DNA from: an uncultured Oscillospiraceae bacterium
Lineage (GTDB): Bacteria; Bacillota; Clostridia; Oscillospirales; Ruminococcaceae
Length of the DNA: 64,000 bases
NCBI GenBank assembly: GCA_949741215.1
Contig: CATJLA010000117.1
Coordinates: 31,768 to 95,767, forward strand
Direction of reading: 5' to 3'
The notes below the pieces were generated by a model that made no database searches, was not told the DNA's origin, and saw only the letters and a list, made by a program, of their open reading frames with translations. Positions 47,982 through 58,226 of the stretch are shown piece after piece. How positions within the stretch are numbered: the first letter of the stretch is position 1; each line of letters begins with the position of its first letter. The position numbers were made by a program, and so were the translations under genes.

Positions 47982-49919
47982 ATGGCAGTTTCCAAAAAAG
48001 ACAGCGTGCCCCTATACCTGTTTCATCAGGGCACCAATTATAAGGCTTATGAATTTATGGGCGCACATCCGTCCAAAAGAGGGCGGGGCGTAGGCTATGT
48101 GTTCCGGGTATGGGCGCCTAATGCCGCCGCTGTCTCCATTGTTGGGGACTTTAACAGCTGGAACCCCAAAAAGAATCCCATGAAAAAACTAAGTGACCAA
48201 GGTGTTTGGGAAGGCTTTGTTTCCGGCTTGGAGGACTTTTCTATTTATAAATACGCCATTGAAGCCGCAGACGGCCGCTCTTTTATGAAGGCAGATCCTT
48301 ACGGCTTTCACAGCGAATCCCCCTCTGCCAACGCCGGCACCCGGGTGTATGACATTGAGGGCTATCAATGGAAGGATGCCAATTGGTTCAAGAAAAAGGC
48401 CGGGCAGAATATTTACCACAGCCCTATGAATATTTATGAGGTGCATGCCGGCTCCTGGCGGCAGTATGAGGACGGCAATTTTTTCAGCTACACAAAGCTG
48501 GCAGAGGAGCTGATCCCCTATGTTAAGGAGATGGGCTACACCCACATTGAGCTGATGCCCTTAATGGAGCACCCCTTTGACGGCTCTTGGGGCTATCAGG
48601 TAACAGGCTATTTTGCCCCCACCTCTCGCTATGGCCGGCCTCACGAGCTGATGGAGTTTATCGACAAATGCCATCGGGCAGGCATCGGCGTCATTATGGA
48701 CTGGGTTCCCGCCCACTTCCCCAAAGACGCCTGCGGCTTATACGAGTTTGACGGCACCCCCTGCTATGAATACCAGGATCTTCAAAAAGCAGAGCATCCC
48801 CAGTGGGGCACCCGTATTTTTGACTACGGTCGTAATGAGGTTCAGAGCTTTTTAATCTCCAGCGCCATGTTCTGGATTGAAAAATACCATGTGGACGGCC
48901 TGCGGGTGGACGCTGTGTCCTCCATGCTGTACCTGGATTTCGAACGGGAAAGATGGCAGTGGAGCCCTAATTCCGAGGGCGGACGGGAGAATCTGGAGGC
49001 GGTTGCCTTTTTGCAAAAGCTCAATTCCGCCGTTTTAACCGAGCACCCCAACGCCCTGATGATCGCGGAGGAATCCTCCGCCTGGCCCATGGTAACCAAG
49101 CCCCCGCAAATTGGCGGTTTAGGCTTTAACTTCAAGTGGAACATGGGCTGGATGAACGATATGCTGGATTACACCTCCATGGATCCGGTATATCGGAAAT
49201 ACAACCAGGATAAACTGACCTTCAGCCTGTTTTACGCCTTTTCGGAGAATTTTATCCTCCCCATTTCTCACGACGAAGTGGTTCACGGCAAGTGCTCTCT
49301 CATCTCCAAAATGCCGGGGGATTACTGGAAAAAATTTGCCGGTGTGCGGGTATTTTTAGGCTATATGATGGCCCATCCAGGCAAAAAGCTCCTGTTTATG
49401 GGGCAGGAGTTCGGCCAGTTTATCGAGTGGGCCTACAAGCAGGAATTGGACTGGCTGCTGCTCCAGTATGAAAGCCACCGCCAGCTCCAGGCGTACACCA
49501 AGGCTGTCAATAAATTCTACCTGGATAACCCCGCCTTCTGGCAGGTGGAGGATTCCTGGGACGGTTTCCAGTGGATTGCCCATGACGACCATGACCAAAG
49601 CATCATCGCCTTCCGCCGTATGGACGAAAAGGGCCGGGAGGTTGTAGTGGTTTGTAATTTTACCCCCAATGCAAGGGAGAACTACCGCATCGGCGTCCCG
49701 GAAGCAGAGGAGTATCAGGAGGCTTTCAACTCCGACCACCCGGATTTTGGCGGCAGCGGCGTCCTGAATATAGGCCCCCTTGTGCCGGAGGAAGTTCCCA
49801 TGCACGGCTTTCAGACATCCCTTAGCCTGCGCATTCCGCCCCTTGGCGTCACCTACCTGAAAATTACCAAAAAGCGCAAGGCCAAAAAGGCGTCTCCTAA
49901 GCCAAAGAATGCCCAGTAA
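47982..49919 (+). CDS. glgB: 1,4-alpha-glucan branching enzyme
   Basis: YVFRVWAPNAAAVSIVGDFNSWNPKKNPM...DGLRVDAVSSMLYLDF...LPISHDEVVHGKCSLI...LLFMGQEFGQFIEW; GH13 GlgB. Confidence 0.97.
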   Translation: MAVSKKDSVPLYLFHQGTNYKAYEFMGAHPSKRGRGVGYVFRVWAPNAAAVSIVGDFNSWNPKKNPMKKLSDQGVWEGFVSGLEDFSIYKYAIEAADGRSFMKADPYGFHSESPSANAGTRVYDIEGYQWKDANWFKKKAGQNIYHSPMNIYEVHAGSWRQYEDGNFFSYTKLAEELIPYVKEMGYTHIELMPLMEHPFDGSWGYQVTGYFAPTSRYGRPHELMEFIDKCHRAGIGVIMDWVPAHFPKDACGLYEFDGTPCYEYQDLQKAEHPQWGTRIFDYGRNEVQSFLISSAMFWIEKYHVDGLRVDAVSSMLYLDFERERWQWSPNSEGGRENLEAVAFLQKLNSAVLTEHPNALMIAEESSAWPMVTKPPQIGGLGFNFKWNMGWMNDMLDYTSMDPVYRKYNQDKLTFSLFYAFSENFILPISHDEVVHGKCSLISKMPGDYWKKFAGVRVFLGYMMAHPGKKLLFMGQEFGQFIEWAYKQELDWLLLQYESHRQLQAYTKAVNKFYLDNPAFWQVEDSWDGFQWIAHDDHDQSIIAFRRMDEKGREVVVVCNFTPNARENYRIGVPEAEEYQEAFNSDHPDFGGSGVLNIGPLVPEEVPMHGFQTSLSLRIPPLGVTYLKITKKRKAKKASPKPKNAQ

Positions 49920-50037
49920 CCTCTGTTTTTTATGAAGCTCGGCCAGAAGATAAACCGGGTTTCGTTAAAGTTTTCCTATCCTTATATAAAGCAGTTGCCC
50001 CTGCCGCCTACCGACCGGGGCAGAATGGAGGGTTTTT

Positions 50038-51240
50038 ATGTTCCGTAAAAAAGAATGGATCGCAATGCTGCTGGCAGGCGGGCAGGGCAGTCGGCTGTAT
50101 GCCCTTACCAGAAAGCTGGCAAAACCAGCTGTTCCCTATGGAGGAAAGTACCGAATTATTGACTTTCCCCTCTCCAACTGTGTCAACTCCGGGATTGATA
50201 CCGTAGGCGTATTGACGCAGTACCAGCCCCTGGTGCTCAACGAATATCTGGGCAACGGCCAGCCCTGGGACTTAAATCGGATCAACGGCGGCCTGTTTGC
50301 TCTGCCACCCTACCAAAAGAGCTCCGGCTCTGACTGGTACCGGGGCACCGCAAACGCCATCTACCAGAACATCAATTTTATCGAACGGTATGACCCGGAC
50401 TATGTCCTGATTCTCTCCGGCGACCACATTTATCAGATGGACTACGCCAAAATGCTGGCCTTCCATAAGGAAAAAGGCGCCGACTGCACCATCGCCGTGC
50501 TGGACGTCTCCCTGGAGGAGGCTTCCCGCTTCGGCATCATGAATGCGGACAGCGAGAAAAAGATTTTCGAGTTTGAGGAAAAACCCAAGCATCCCAAAAG
50601 TACTTTGGCATCTATGGGCATCTATATTTTCACCTGGAGCAAGCTGAAGCAGTACCTGGAGGAGGACGAGGCCAACCCCAATTCCTCCAACGACTTTGGC
50701 AAGGACATTATCCCCAAAATGCTGGCAGACGGCCAGAACCTGTACGCCTATCCCTTTGAGGGCTACTGGAAGGACGTAGGCACTATCGACAGCCTGTGGG
50801 AAGCCAATATGGACCTGCTGGACCCCAAGGTTTCCCTGAACCTGTACGATCCTATTTGGAAAATCTACTCCCGCAACCCGGATATGCCCCCCCATTACTT
50901 AGCCGAATCCGCCAAGGTACAGAACTCCATGGTATGTGAGGGCTGTTCCATTGCCGGCACAGTGGACGGAGCGGTATTGTTCGCCGGTGTTACCGTGGAG
51001 GAGGGCGCCATTGTACGGGATAGCGTCCTGATGCCCGGCTGTACGGTAAAACGGGGCGCCGTGGTGGATTACGCCATTGTGGCCGAGGATGTAACCGTAG
51101 GGGAAGGCGCCAAAATCGGCGAACGTCCTGAACATATTGAGGATAAAGACAGCTGGGGCGTAGCGGTTATCGGGGAAAAGGTAAAGGTTTCCCCCGGCAC
51201 TATCGTCCCGCCCAAGGCAATGATTGAGGAAAATCTGTAA
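50038..51240 (+). CDS. glgC: Glucose-1-phosphate adenylyltransferase
   Basis: [57 protein letters not shown]. Confidence 0.96.
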   Translation: MFRKKEWIAMLLAGGQGSRLYALTRKLAKPAVPYGGKYRIIDFPLSNCVNSGIDTVGVLTQYQPLVLNEYLGNGQPWDLNRINGGLFALPPYQKSSGSDWYRGTANAIYQNINFIERYDPDYVLILSGDHIYQMDYAKMLAFHKEKGADCTIAVLDVSLEEASRFGIMNADSEKKIFEFEEKPKHPKSTLASMGIYIFTWSKLKQYLEEDEANPNSSNDFGKDIIPKMLADGQNLYAYPFEGYWKDVGTIDSLWEANMDLLDPKVSLNLYDPIWKIYSRNPDMPPHYLAESAKVQNSMVCEGCSIAGTVDGAVLFAGVTVEEGAIVRDSVLMPGCTVKRGAVVDYAIVAEDVTVGEGAKIGERPEHIEDKDSWGVAVIGEKVKVSPGTIVPPKAMIEENL

Positions 51241-51258
51241 GAGGGGGGCGTAACTGCT

Positions 51259-52377
51259 ATGAACAAAAATATTCTGGGCATCATTTTCTCCAATATGCAC
51301 GATAATTCTCTAGGTGAGCTCACCGATCACCGCACCATGGGCTCCGTTCCCTTTGGCGGACGGTACCGCTTTATTGATTTTCCCCTTTCCAACATGGTAA
51401 ACTCCGGTATTACCAACATCGGCGTAGTTACCAAAAGCAATTATCAGTCGCTGATCGACCATATCGGCAGCGGCCGAGAGTGGGACCTTGCCAGAAAGCG
51501 GGGCGGGCTGTATGTGCTTCCTCCCTTCTCCAGCTCTCATTCCGGCATTTACCGGGGGCGTTTGGAGGCTCTGGCAGGCATCCGCAGCTTTATTTCCACC
51601 CAAACTGCTGACTATATTCTGCTTTCTGACTGTGACGTGATTGCCAACATCAACTACCAGGAAATGGTGGATACCCACATTTCCTCCGGGGCCGATATTA
51701 CAGTAATGTATAAGAGAATGCCTATCGAAAGCTCTGATCTCTACGAGACCACCGCCTTTGAGCTGGATGAACAGCACCGGGTGACCGACGTCATGATAGG
51801 GCCGCAGAATAAAGGCTATTACAACGTCTATGAAAATGTGGTGATTATGTCCAAGGAGCTGTTGGAGCGGATTATTCAGGAAACCTCTCAGCGCAGCCAA
51901 TACAGCTTCAAGCGTACAATCCTGCAGGGCAGCCGGGACCGGTTCGATATCCGGGGCTATGAGTACACCGGCGTCAGTATGACAATCCACAGCATCCACG
52001 GCTACTTCAAAGCCAATATGCAGCTGCTGGATAAAGAAACCCGGAGCAGTCTGTTCCGCCCCGGTAATCCAATCTACACCAAAATTAAGGACGAAGTGCC
52101 TGCCAAGTACGGCATGGCCTCCAGGGTAGTCAACTCCATGATCGCAGACGGCTGTGTGATTGACGGCACCGTAGAAAACTCCATTATCTTCCGCGGCGTT
52201 AAAATCGCCCGGGGTGCAGTCGTCAAAAATTCCATCGTTATGCAGGGCACTACTGTAGGCGAGGGTGCCAGTATGGACTATGTTATGGTGGATAAAGATG
52301 TATTCATCCGGGAGGGCAAGGAGCTGAAGGGCTCTAATACCTACCCTATCTACATCGCCAAGGGCAGCGTGGTGTAA
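51259..52377 (+). CDS. glgD: Glucose-1-phosphate adenylyltransferase regulatory subunit GlgD
   Basis: LGIIFSNMHDNSLGELTDHRTMGSVPFGGRYRFIDFPLSNMVNSGITNIGVVTKSNYQSL; GlgD subfamily. Confidence 0.95.
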   Translation: MNKNILGIIFSNMHDNSLGELTDHRTMGSVPFGGRYRFIDFPLSNMVNSGITNIGVVTKSNYQSLIDHIGSGREWDLARKRGGLYVLPPFSSSHSGIYRGRLEALAGIRSFISTQTADYILLSDCDVIANINYQEMVDTHISSGADITVMYKRMPIESSDLYETTAFELDEQHRVTDVMIGPQNKGYYNVYENVVIMSKELLERIIQETSQRSQYSFKRTILQGSRDRFDIRGYEYTGVSMTIHSIHGYFKANMQLLDKETRSSLFRPGNPIYTKIKDEVPAKYGMASRVVNSMIADGCVIDGTVENSIIFRGVKIARGAVVKNSIVMQGTTVGEGASMDYVMVDKDVFIREGKELKGSNTYPIYIAKGSVV

Positions 52378-52419
52378 GCCTGCTTCCCGGACCGATGACC
52401 GAAAAAAGGAGAGAGTTTT

Positions 52420-53847
52420 ATGAAAATACTATTCGCTTTCAGCGAGGTTCGGCCATTTGCGGCCTCCGGCGGCCTTTCCGATGTAGCGGGCTCCCTGCCC
52501 AAAGCAATCCGCAGCCGCCAACATGCTTGCCGGGTGGTAATGCCCCTGTATGGCTCTATTAAGCAGGAATACCGCTCCCTAATGCGGCTGATTGCCGAAT
52601 TTCAGGTGCCTCTTTCCTGGCGGAACCAGTACTGCGGCGTGTATGAGGCCACTTACAACGGCGTAAAATACTACTTCCTGGATAACGAGTACTACTTCAA
52701 GCGGGATGATAAGCAGCTTTACGGCTATTATGACGACGGCGAGCGCTTCGCTTTCTTCTCCAAGGCTGTACTGGAGATGCTCAAGTATATTGATTATCAG
52801 CCGGACATCATCCACTGTAACGACTGGGAAACCGCCTTGATCCCCGTATTCCTGAATGTCTCCTACCGGGGCAACGATGAAATTTACGACAGAATCAAAA
52901 CCGTGTTTACCATTCACAACATCCAGTATCAGGGCCAGTTCCCCAACGATATCAGCTGGGATGTGCTGGGAATTCCCTGGTATTCTGCCAGTATCTTGGA
53001 TTACAACGGCTGCGTCAACTACATGAAAGGCGCCATTGAAACCAGCGATATGGTCACTACCGTTTCCCCCACCTATGCCCAAGAGATCATGAATCCTTGG
53101 TTCTCCTACGGGCTGGATCCTCTTCTGCGGGAGCGGCAGTATAAGCTGGCCGGCATTATCAACGGTATTGACATGACTGTAAACAATCCGGAAACCGACC
53201 CTGCCATGTACCATAATTTCTCGGTAAAAACCTTGGAGAATCGCCGGGAAAACAAGCGGGAGCTTCAAAAAGCCATGGGGCTTGAGCAGAATGATGATAT
53301 GCTCATCGGCATTGTAACCCGTCTGGCCTCCCATAAGGGGCTGGATCTGGTGAAGTACATTTTTGACGAAATGATGTCCAAGGGCGGTATTCAGGTAGTG
53401 GTTTTAGGCTCTGGAGACCGGGATCTGGAGGATTTCTTCCAGAATATGGAACGCAAATATCCCGGCAAGGTCAAAACCACCATCGGCTTTATTCCGGACC
53501 TGGCCCAGAAGATTTACGGCAGCGTGGATCTGTTCCTGATGCCCTCCAAGAGCGAGCCCTGCGGCCTGGCCCAGATGATCGCCTTGCGGTACGGTGCCAT
53601 TCCCCTGGTGCGGGAGACCGGCGGCCTGAAGGATACCATTCAGGACCTGGGCGGAGAGAACGGCAACGGATTTACCTTCCAGTCCTACAATGCCCATGAT
53701 ATGCTGGGTTCTATTCTGCGGGCCAAGGAGTACTATCACACCGAAAACTGGCAAAAAGCCGTGGAGCACGCCATGTACTGTGATTTCAGCTGGGGTAAAT
53801 CCGCAATGGAATACATTAAGCTTTACAAAAAGGTGCTGGGCGCATAG
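52420..53847 (+). CDS. glgA: Glycogen synthase (ADP-glucose)
   Basis: MKILFAFSEVRPFAASGGLSDVAGSLPKAI...PDIIHCNDWETALIPVFLN...LMPSKSEPCGLAQMIALRYGAIPLVRETGGLKDTI. Confidence 0.96.
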   Translation: MKILFAFSEVRPFAASGGLSDVAGSLPKAIRSRQHACRVVMPLYGSIKQEYRSLMRLIAEFQVPLSWRNQYCGVYEATYNGVKYYFLDNEYYFKRDDKQLYGYYDDGERFAFFSKAVLEMLKYIDYQPDIIHCNDWETALIPVFLNVSYRGNDEIYDRIKTVFTIHNIQYQGQFPNDISWDVLGIPWYSASILDYNGCVNYMKGAIETSDMVTTVSPTYAQEIMNPWFSYGLDPLLRERQYKLAGIINGIDMTVNNPETDPAMYHNFSVKTLENRRENKRELQKAMGLEQNDDMLIGIVTRLASHKGLDLVKYIFDEMMSKGGIQVVVLGSGDRDLEDFFQNMERKYPGKVKTTIGFIPDLAQKIYGSVDLFLMPSKSEPCGLAQMIALRYGAIPLVRETGGLKDTIQDLGGENGNGFTFQSYNAHDMLGSILRAKEYYHTENWQKAVEHAMYCDFSWGKSAMEYIKLYKKVLGA

Positions 53848-53910
53848 CCGTATTTTCCAGCTGGCTTTAGAGCTTCCGCTTGCAGGCGGAGGCTCTTTTT
53901 TACTCAAAAT

Positions 53911-53926
53911 TGTTTCACGTGAAACA
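53911..53926. promoter_or_regulatory. parS: parS centromere-like site 2
   Basis: Exact TGTTTCACGTGAAACA; extended similarity AGAACAATTGTTTCACGTGAAACA to site 1 in opposite orientation. Confidence 0.93.
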
Positions 53927-54068
53927 ATTGTTCTTCTTTTGGGACGAAAGTGCCGGCTTACAGTTTGATGCCCCCAAGGTTACTCTACCAGGCCTGTTCT
54001 GCCCTGCAGCTATTTTGTAGCGGCCCTATGGGCATTGCCACACAGTCATTAACTGCGCAAATGCCCAT

Positions 54069-54119
54069 AAAAAGAACTCCCCTCCAGCCCGAAACTGCGG
54101 ACTAAGGGGAGTTCTTTTT
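54069..54119. terminator. Bidirectional terminator between convergent glgA and the phosphodiesterase gene
   Basis: AAAAAGAACTCCCCT ... AGGGGAGTTCTTTTT; perfect 15-bp arms with A and T tracts on both sides. Confidence 0.9.
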
Positions 54120-54663
54120 ATACCTTAAGAGAGCTTACGGGATCTCCGCTTTCCAGCTCCTTGATGGTAAAGGTGCTATCCTCATAAATCATATAGCTGT
54201 GGCAGCTGCCCCCTTTCGGGATCGCCAAAGAGCCGGGATTCAGGTATAAAACCCCGCCCGGCAGCTGCTCCATCACCTGCAAATGGGTGTGCCCATGCAG
54301 CAAAATGGCCCCTGCACCTAAAGGCGGCAGTGCGTCCTGATGATAAATGTGGCCATGGGTGGCAAACACAGTTCGGCCCCCAAGCTCCAGCACCATAGAG
54401 TCTGCCATAATAGGGAACTCCAGCACCATTTGATCCACCTCGGCGTCACAGTTGCCCCGCACACAAAAGATTTTTTCCTTGAGCCTGTTCAGCAGGGGGA
54501 TCACCTCCTTGGGGTTATACTCTTTGGGCAGATCGTTCCGAGGGCCGTGATAAAGCAGATCCCCCAACAGCAGCAGTTTGTCAGCCTGCTCCTGAAAAAA
54601 CGCCCGCTCCATCTCCTTCGCATAGTAAAAAGAACCATGCAGATCAGAGGCAATCATCCATTT
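54118..54663 (-). CDS. YfcE/MJ0936-family metallophosphodiesterase
   Basis: MKWMIASDLHGSFYYAKEM...KLLLLGDLLYHGPRNDLP...VRGNCDAEVDQM...FATHGHIYHQDALPP...GHTHLQV. Confidence 0.93.
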   Translation of the reverse strand, partial: KWMIASDLHGSFYYAKEMERAFFQEQADKLLLLGDLLYHGPRNDLPKEYNPKEVIPLLNRLKEKIFCVRGNCDAEVDQMVLEFPIMADSMVLELGGRTVFATHGHIYHQDALPPLGAGAILLHGHTHLQVMEQLPGGVLYLNPGSLAIPKGGSCHSYMIYEDSTFTIKELESGDPVSSLKV

Positions 54664-54735
54664 CATCGTACTACATATCCTTTCTTTTGGGGACGTAACT
54701 GCAACCGGCATGTTTCTGTGCCTTTAGGGCAGCAT

Positions 54736-55002
54736 CTACATTTTTGCCAGCAGCTCCGCAATTTCCTCCACCTTTTTCTCAGCCTCCTGGGGGTCCTCCT
54801 TCTGAAAAGCCTCGGTTACGCAGGAGCTGATATGGGCCTTCAAAATCTCCCGGTTGGCCTTGCCCAAAATGGATTGGGTGGCCAACAGCTGGTTGGAGAT
54901 ATCCACACAGTACCGGTCCTCTTCCACCATTTTCAAAATACCGTCCAGCTGGCCTCGGGCCGTTTTCAGCAATGCGGCAATCTGCTTGTGGTCCGCTTTC
55001 AT
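54736..55002 (-). CDS. csoR: Metal-sensing transcriptional repressor, CsoR/RcnR family
   Basis: MKADHKQIAALLKTARGQLDGILKMVEEDRYCVDISNQLLATQSILGKANREILKAHISSCV; conserved C..H/C pattern; downstream of copA. Confidence 0.92.
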   Translation of the reverse strand: MKADHKQIAALLKTARGQLDGILKMVEEDRYCVDISNQLLATQSILGKANREILKAHISSCVTEAFQKEDPQEAEKKVEEIAELLAKM

Positions 55003-55028
55003 CCAATATCCTCCCTATTTCTTGTAGA

Positions 55029-55238
55029 TCAGGCCACGTCAATCACTTCGTAGCCCGCCTCAGTCACCGCGTTGGAAAGAACCTCATTGGGGATCTCCTT
55101 CTCAAGAACCACAATCGCCTGCTTTGCCTCCAGAATCACTTCGACATCAACAACGCCCTCTACAGCTTTCAGTGCCTTTTCCACCCGGGCGGAGCAATGG
55201 CCGCAGGACATGCCTTCAATCAGAATAGTTTTTTTCAT
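55029..55238 (-). CDS. copZ: Possible standalone CopZ copper chaperone from an in-frame internal start in copA
   Basis: Minus strand AGAAGGAGAAATTACCATGAAAAAAACT: AAGGAG followed by ATG at 55238; 69-aa product with GMSCGHC. Confidence 0.5.
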   Translation of the reverse strand: MKKTILIEGMSCGHCSARVEKALKAVEGVVDVEVILEAKQAIVVLEKEIPNEVLSNAVTEAGYEVIDVA

Positions 55239-57665
55239 GGTAATTTCTCCTTCTTTTTCTATATTTTCTGCCGGTTGGGCAGAACTTTCGGTAGTTTCCG
55301 CCGGTGTAAGGGCCGTCAGGGCGTGGGTTTGCACTTCGGCTTCCACGACGTCGTTTGACAAAACTTTTTGCCCCACGCTTTGGAATTTGGGCTGAAACAG
55401 CTTGAGGCGCAGGGCGTTGGTTACTACGCATACCGAGCTTAAGCTCATGGCGGCAGCGCCGAACATGGGGTTCAGCTTCCACTGCAGCAGCGGGAAAAGC
55501 ACCCCTGCCGCCAAAGGAATACCAATGCTGTTGTAGCAAAGCGCCCAGAACAGGTTCTGCTTGACGTTGCGGATAACGGATTTGCTTAGTTTTACGGCAG
55601 TTACGGCATCCATCAGATCACTTTTCATTAAAACAACGTCGGCGGATTCAATCGCCACATCTGTCCCCGCGCCGATGGCAATACCTACATCCGCCCGGGC
55701 TAAAGCAGGGGCATCGTTGATGCCGTCCCCTACCATGGCAACCTTTTTGCCCTCTGCCTGCAGGCGGCGGATTTCCTGCTCTTTATCCTGGGGCAGCACC
55801 TCCGCCACTACCCGGCTGATGCCCGCCTGCTTTTGGATAGCCTCAGCGGTACGGGCATTGTCACCGGTAAGCATAACCACCTCAATGCCCATTTTTTCAA
55901 GCTCTTGCACCGCTTGGGGGCTGGTTGGCTTAATAACATCCGCAACGGCTACAGCCCCCAGCAGACGATCTGTCGCCGCAAAATACAGGGGGGTTTTTCC
56001 TTGAGCCGCCAGCTCCTCCCCCAACTGCGCCAAGGGGCCCAAGCTGAGGCCGGCCTCCTCCATCATCCGGCGGTTGCCTGCCAGGTAGGACTTGCCCTCC
56101 AGCTTAGCTACAATTCCTCTGCCGGAAACGGCTTCAAACTGCTCCGGGTTTAGTAATGTGAGGCCGCGGCGCTCCCCTTCCTCCACAATGGCGTCGGCCA
56201 GGGGATGCTCTGAGGGCTTTTCCATAGAGGCGGCCAGCTGTAAAAGCTCGGCCTCCCCCATGGCTCCAACTGTTATGACGTCGGTGACCCGGGGACGTCC
56301 CTGGGTAATGGTGCCGGTCTTATCCAATACAACGGCGTCTACCTGATGGGCAATTTCCAGCGCCTCGGCAGATTTGAACAGGACACCGTACTCCGCGCCC
56401 CTACCGGTGCCCACCATGATAGCGGTGGGGGTTGCCAGCCCCAAAGCACAGGGGCAGGAAATTACCAGCACGCTGATGCCGATAGACATAGCAAACTCAA
56501 AGCTTTGGCCCATAAACAGCCAAACAACGGTGGCCAAAACGGCAATGGCGATGACAATGGGGACGAAAACAGCGCTGACCTGATCTGCCAACTTGGAAAT
56601 GGGGGCTTTGGAGGAAGCTGCTTCCTCCACCAGACGGATGATTTGGGAAAGGGCGGTATCCTCCCCTACCCGGGTAGCCCGGAAGGAAAAAGCGCCGGAT
56701 TTATTGATACCCGCTCCCGTCACGGTATCTCCGGGGTGCTTTTCCACCGGGATACTTTCGCCGGTAAGGGCAGATTCGTCTACAGAAGAGTGGCCTTCCA
56801 CCACAACACCGTCCACAGGGATGCTCTCACCGGGCTTTACCAGTACAATTTCACCAATCTGCACCTCTTCTACCGGGATTTCCAGCTCCTGCTCCCCCCG
56901 GCGGACCCGGGCGGTTTTAGGGGCCAGGTTGATCAGCTTGGTGATAGCCTCCGAGGTTTTGCCCTTGGAACGGGTTTCCAGGAATTTGCCCAAGGTGATT
57001 AGGGCGAGAATCATGCCGGAGGTTTCAAAGTACAGATCCATGGAATAGGTATGCACCAGGTCCATATCCCCATGGCCCATTCCCCAGCCGATTTTATAAA
57101 TAGCATAAATGCCGTACACCACAGCTGCCGACGAGCCAATGGCGATAAGAGAGTCCATATTAGGGGTGCGCCGCCACAGGTTTTTGAAGCCCCGGGTAAA
57201 GTAGCCCAGGTTCAAAAACAGGATAGGCAGGCAGAGCAGGAACTGTGTAAAAGCAAAAATCACGGCGTTTTGATGCCCCAGAAAAACCGAGGGCAGCGGC
57301 CAGCCCATCATGTGGCCCATGGAGAGGTAGAATAGAGGCAGCATGAATACAAAGGAGCCGATCAGTCTGCGCTTCATTGCCTTGGCCTCTGCTGCCATCA
57401 TTGCGTTAGGGTCCGGGACGTCGGCGCGCGGTTTCGTCCCCGAGCTTTTGCCGGAGAGCAGAGACGCGCCGTAGCCCCCTGCCTCCACCGCACGGATAAT
57501 TTCCTCCGGACCGGTTTGGGTAGGGTCGTAGGCCACGGTCATGCCGTTGGTAAGCAGGCTTACCGCCGCCTTTTCTACCCCCGACAGCTTGCACACTGCT
57601 TTTTCCACATGGGCGGAGCAGGCCGAACAAGTCATGCCGGTAACTGAGAATTTTTGCTCTGTCAA
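55029..57665 (-). CDS. copA: Copper-translocating P-type ATPase with N- and C-terminal HMA domains
   Basis: TTG start after [52 protein letters not shown]-terminal [34 protein letters not shown]. Confidence 0.95.
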   Translation of the reverse strand: MTEQKFSVTGMTCSACSAHVEKAVCKLSGVEKAAVSLLTNGMTVAYDPTQTGPEEIIRAVEAGGYGASLLSGKSSGTKPRADVPDPNAMMAAEAKAMKRRLIGSFVFMLPLFYLSMGHMMGWPLPSVFLGHQNAVIFAFTQFLLCLPILFLNLGYFTRGFKNLWRRTPNMDSLIAIGSSAAVVYGIYAIYKIGWGMGHGDMDLVHTYSMDLYFETSGMILALITLGKFLETRSKGKTSEAITKLINLAPKTARVRRGEQELEIPVEEVQIGEIVLVKPGESIPVDGVVVEGHSSVDESALTGESIPVEKHPGDTVTGAGINKSGAFSFRATRVGEDTALSQIIRLVEEAASSKAPISKLADQVSAVFVPIVIAIAVLATVVWLFMGQSFEFAMSIGISVLVISCPCALGLATPTAIMVGTGRGAEYGVLFKSAEALEIAHQVDAVVLDKTGTITQGRPRVTDVITVGAMGEAELLQLAASMEKPSEHPLADAIVEEGERRGLTLLNPEQFEAVSGRGIVAKLEGKSYLAGNRRMMEEAGLSLGPLAQLGEELAAQGKTPLYFAATDRLLGAVAVADVIKPTSPQAVQELEKMGIEVVMLTGDNARTAEAIQKQAGISRVVAEVLPQDKEQEIRRLQAEGKKVAMVGDGINDAPALARADVGIAIGAGTDVAIESADVVLMKSDLMDAVTAVKLSKSVIRNVKQNLFWALCYNSIGIPLAAGVLFPLLQWKLNPMFGAAAMSLSSVCVVTNALRLKLFQPKFQSVGQKVLSNDVVEAEVQTHALTALTPAETTESSAQPAENIEKEGEITMKKTILIEGMSCGHCSARVEKALKAVEGVVDVEVILEAKQAIVVLEKEIPNEVLSNAVTEAGYEVIDVA

Positions 57666-57698
57666 AAAATAACGCCTCCTTTTTTTCCTTATCATACA

Positions 57699-57958
57699 GG
57701 CTTTGCGGACGGGACTGCCGGTTTTCGGTTTGATAGCTCCCACCTCTCCCCTGCGGGGTCCCTTTAGCTTGAAAAATGCCGCAAGGGGAGTATTTTGCCC
57801 TCTGGCAAGCCAGCCGGAAAGAGGGGGAAGCCTTTGGCATCTCCCTCTCCCCTGGATAGCCTGCCGCTTTCAGGGAAGATCGGGCAAAATGCTTTTCCGC
57901 TTTGCACACCTTCATTGAGAGCCGGAGAAAACCGGGTTCCACTTACGTCCAAAAAGCC
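57699..57958. mobile_element. MITE-like inverted-repeat element E2, about 260 bp
   Basis: GGCTTTGCGGACGGGACTGCCGGTTTTC at left; GGCTTTTTGGACGTAAGTGGAACCCGGTTTTC (reverse complement) at right. Confidence 0.55.
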
Positions 57959-57959
57959 G

Positions 57960-58226
57960 CTACCATTTGGGGTGTAACGCCGGGCAATGGTTCTTTTGCG
58001 CCGCCGCACGCATCTCTACAAAACAGCCGCATACCCGGCACATACCGTTCAGCAAAGAATCACAAGCCTTGCATTGGGCCAGCCGTTCCTCATACTGGAG
58101 CTGCGGAGTTTTGACCTCTGGAGGCAGCTCTGCGATATACTGGTACATGGTTTGAAAAAAGCTGTCCGGCGGCATCTCTTTGGTAAGGCACCGCTTACAG
58201 GGCGGCCGGCTGACCGGCTCTTTCAC
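57960..58226 (-). CDS. Small Cys-rich protein (DUF6171-like)
   Basis: CKRCL...[33 protein letters not shown]; conserved Cys pairs; overlaps the GH51 stop codon. Confidence 0.7.
   Translation of the reverse strand: MKEPVSRPPCKRCLTKEMPPDSFFQTMYQYIAELPPEVKTPQLQYEERLAQCKACDSLLNGMCRVCGCFVEMRAAAQKNHCPALHPKW

Noticed and set aside
54027-54070. Extra hairpin TATGGGCA...TGCCCATA upstream of the bidirectional terminator
   Set aside because: Real symmetry but partly overlaps the stronger terminator and has no independent function I can support.
57764-58009. ORFs inside the inverted-repeat element upstream of copA
   Set aside because: Fall within the MITE-like element and show repetitive composition; no family resemblance.
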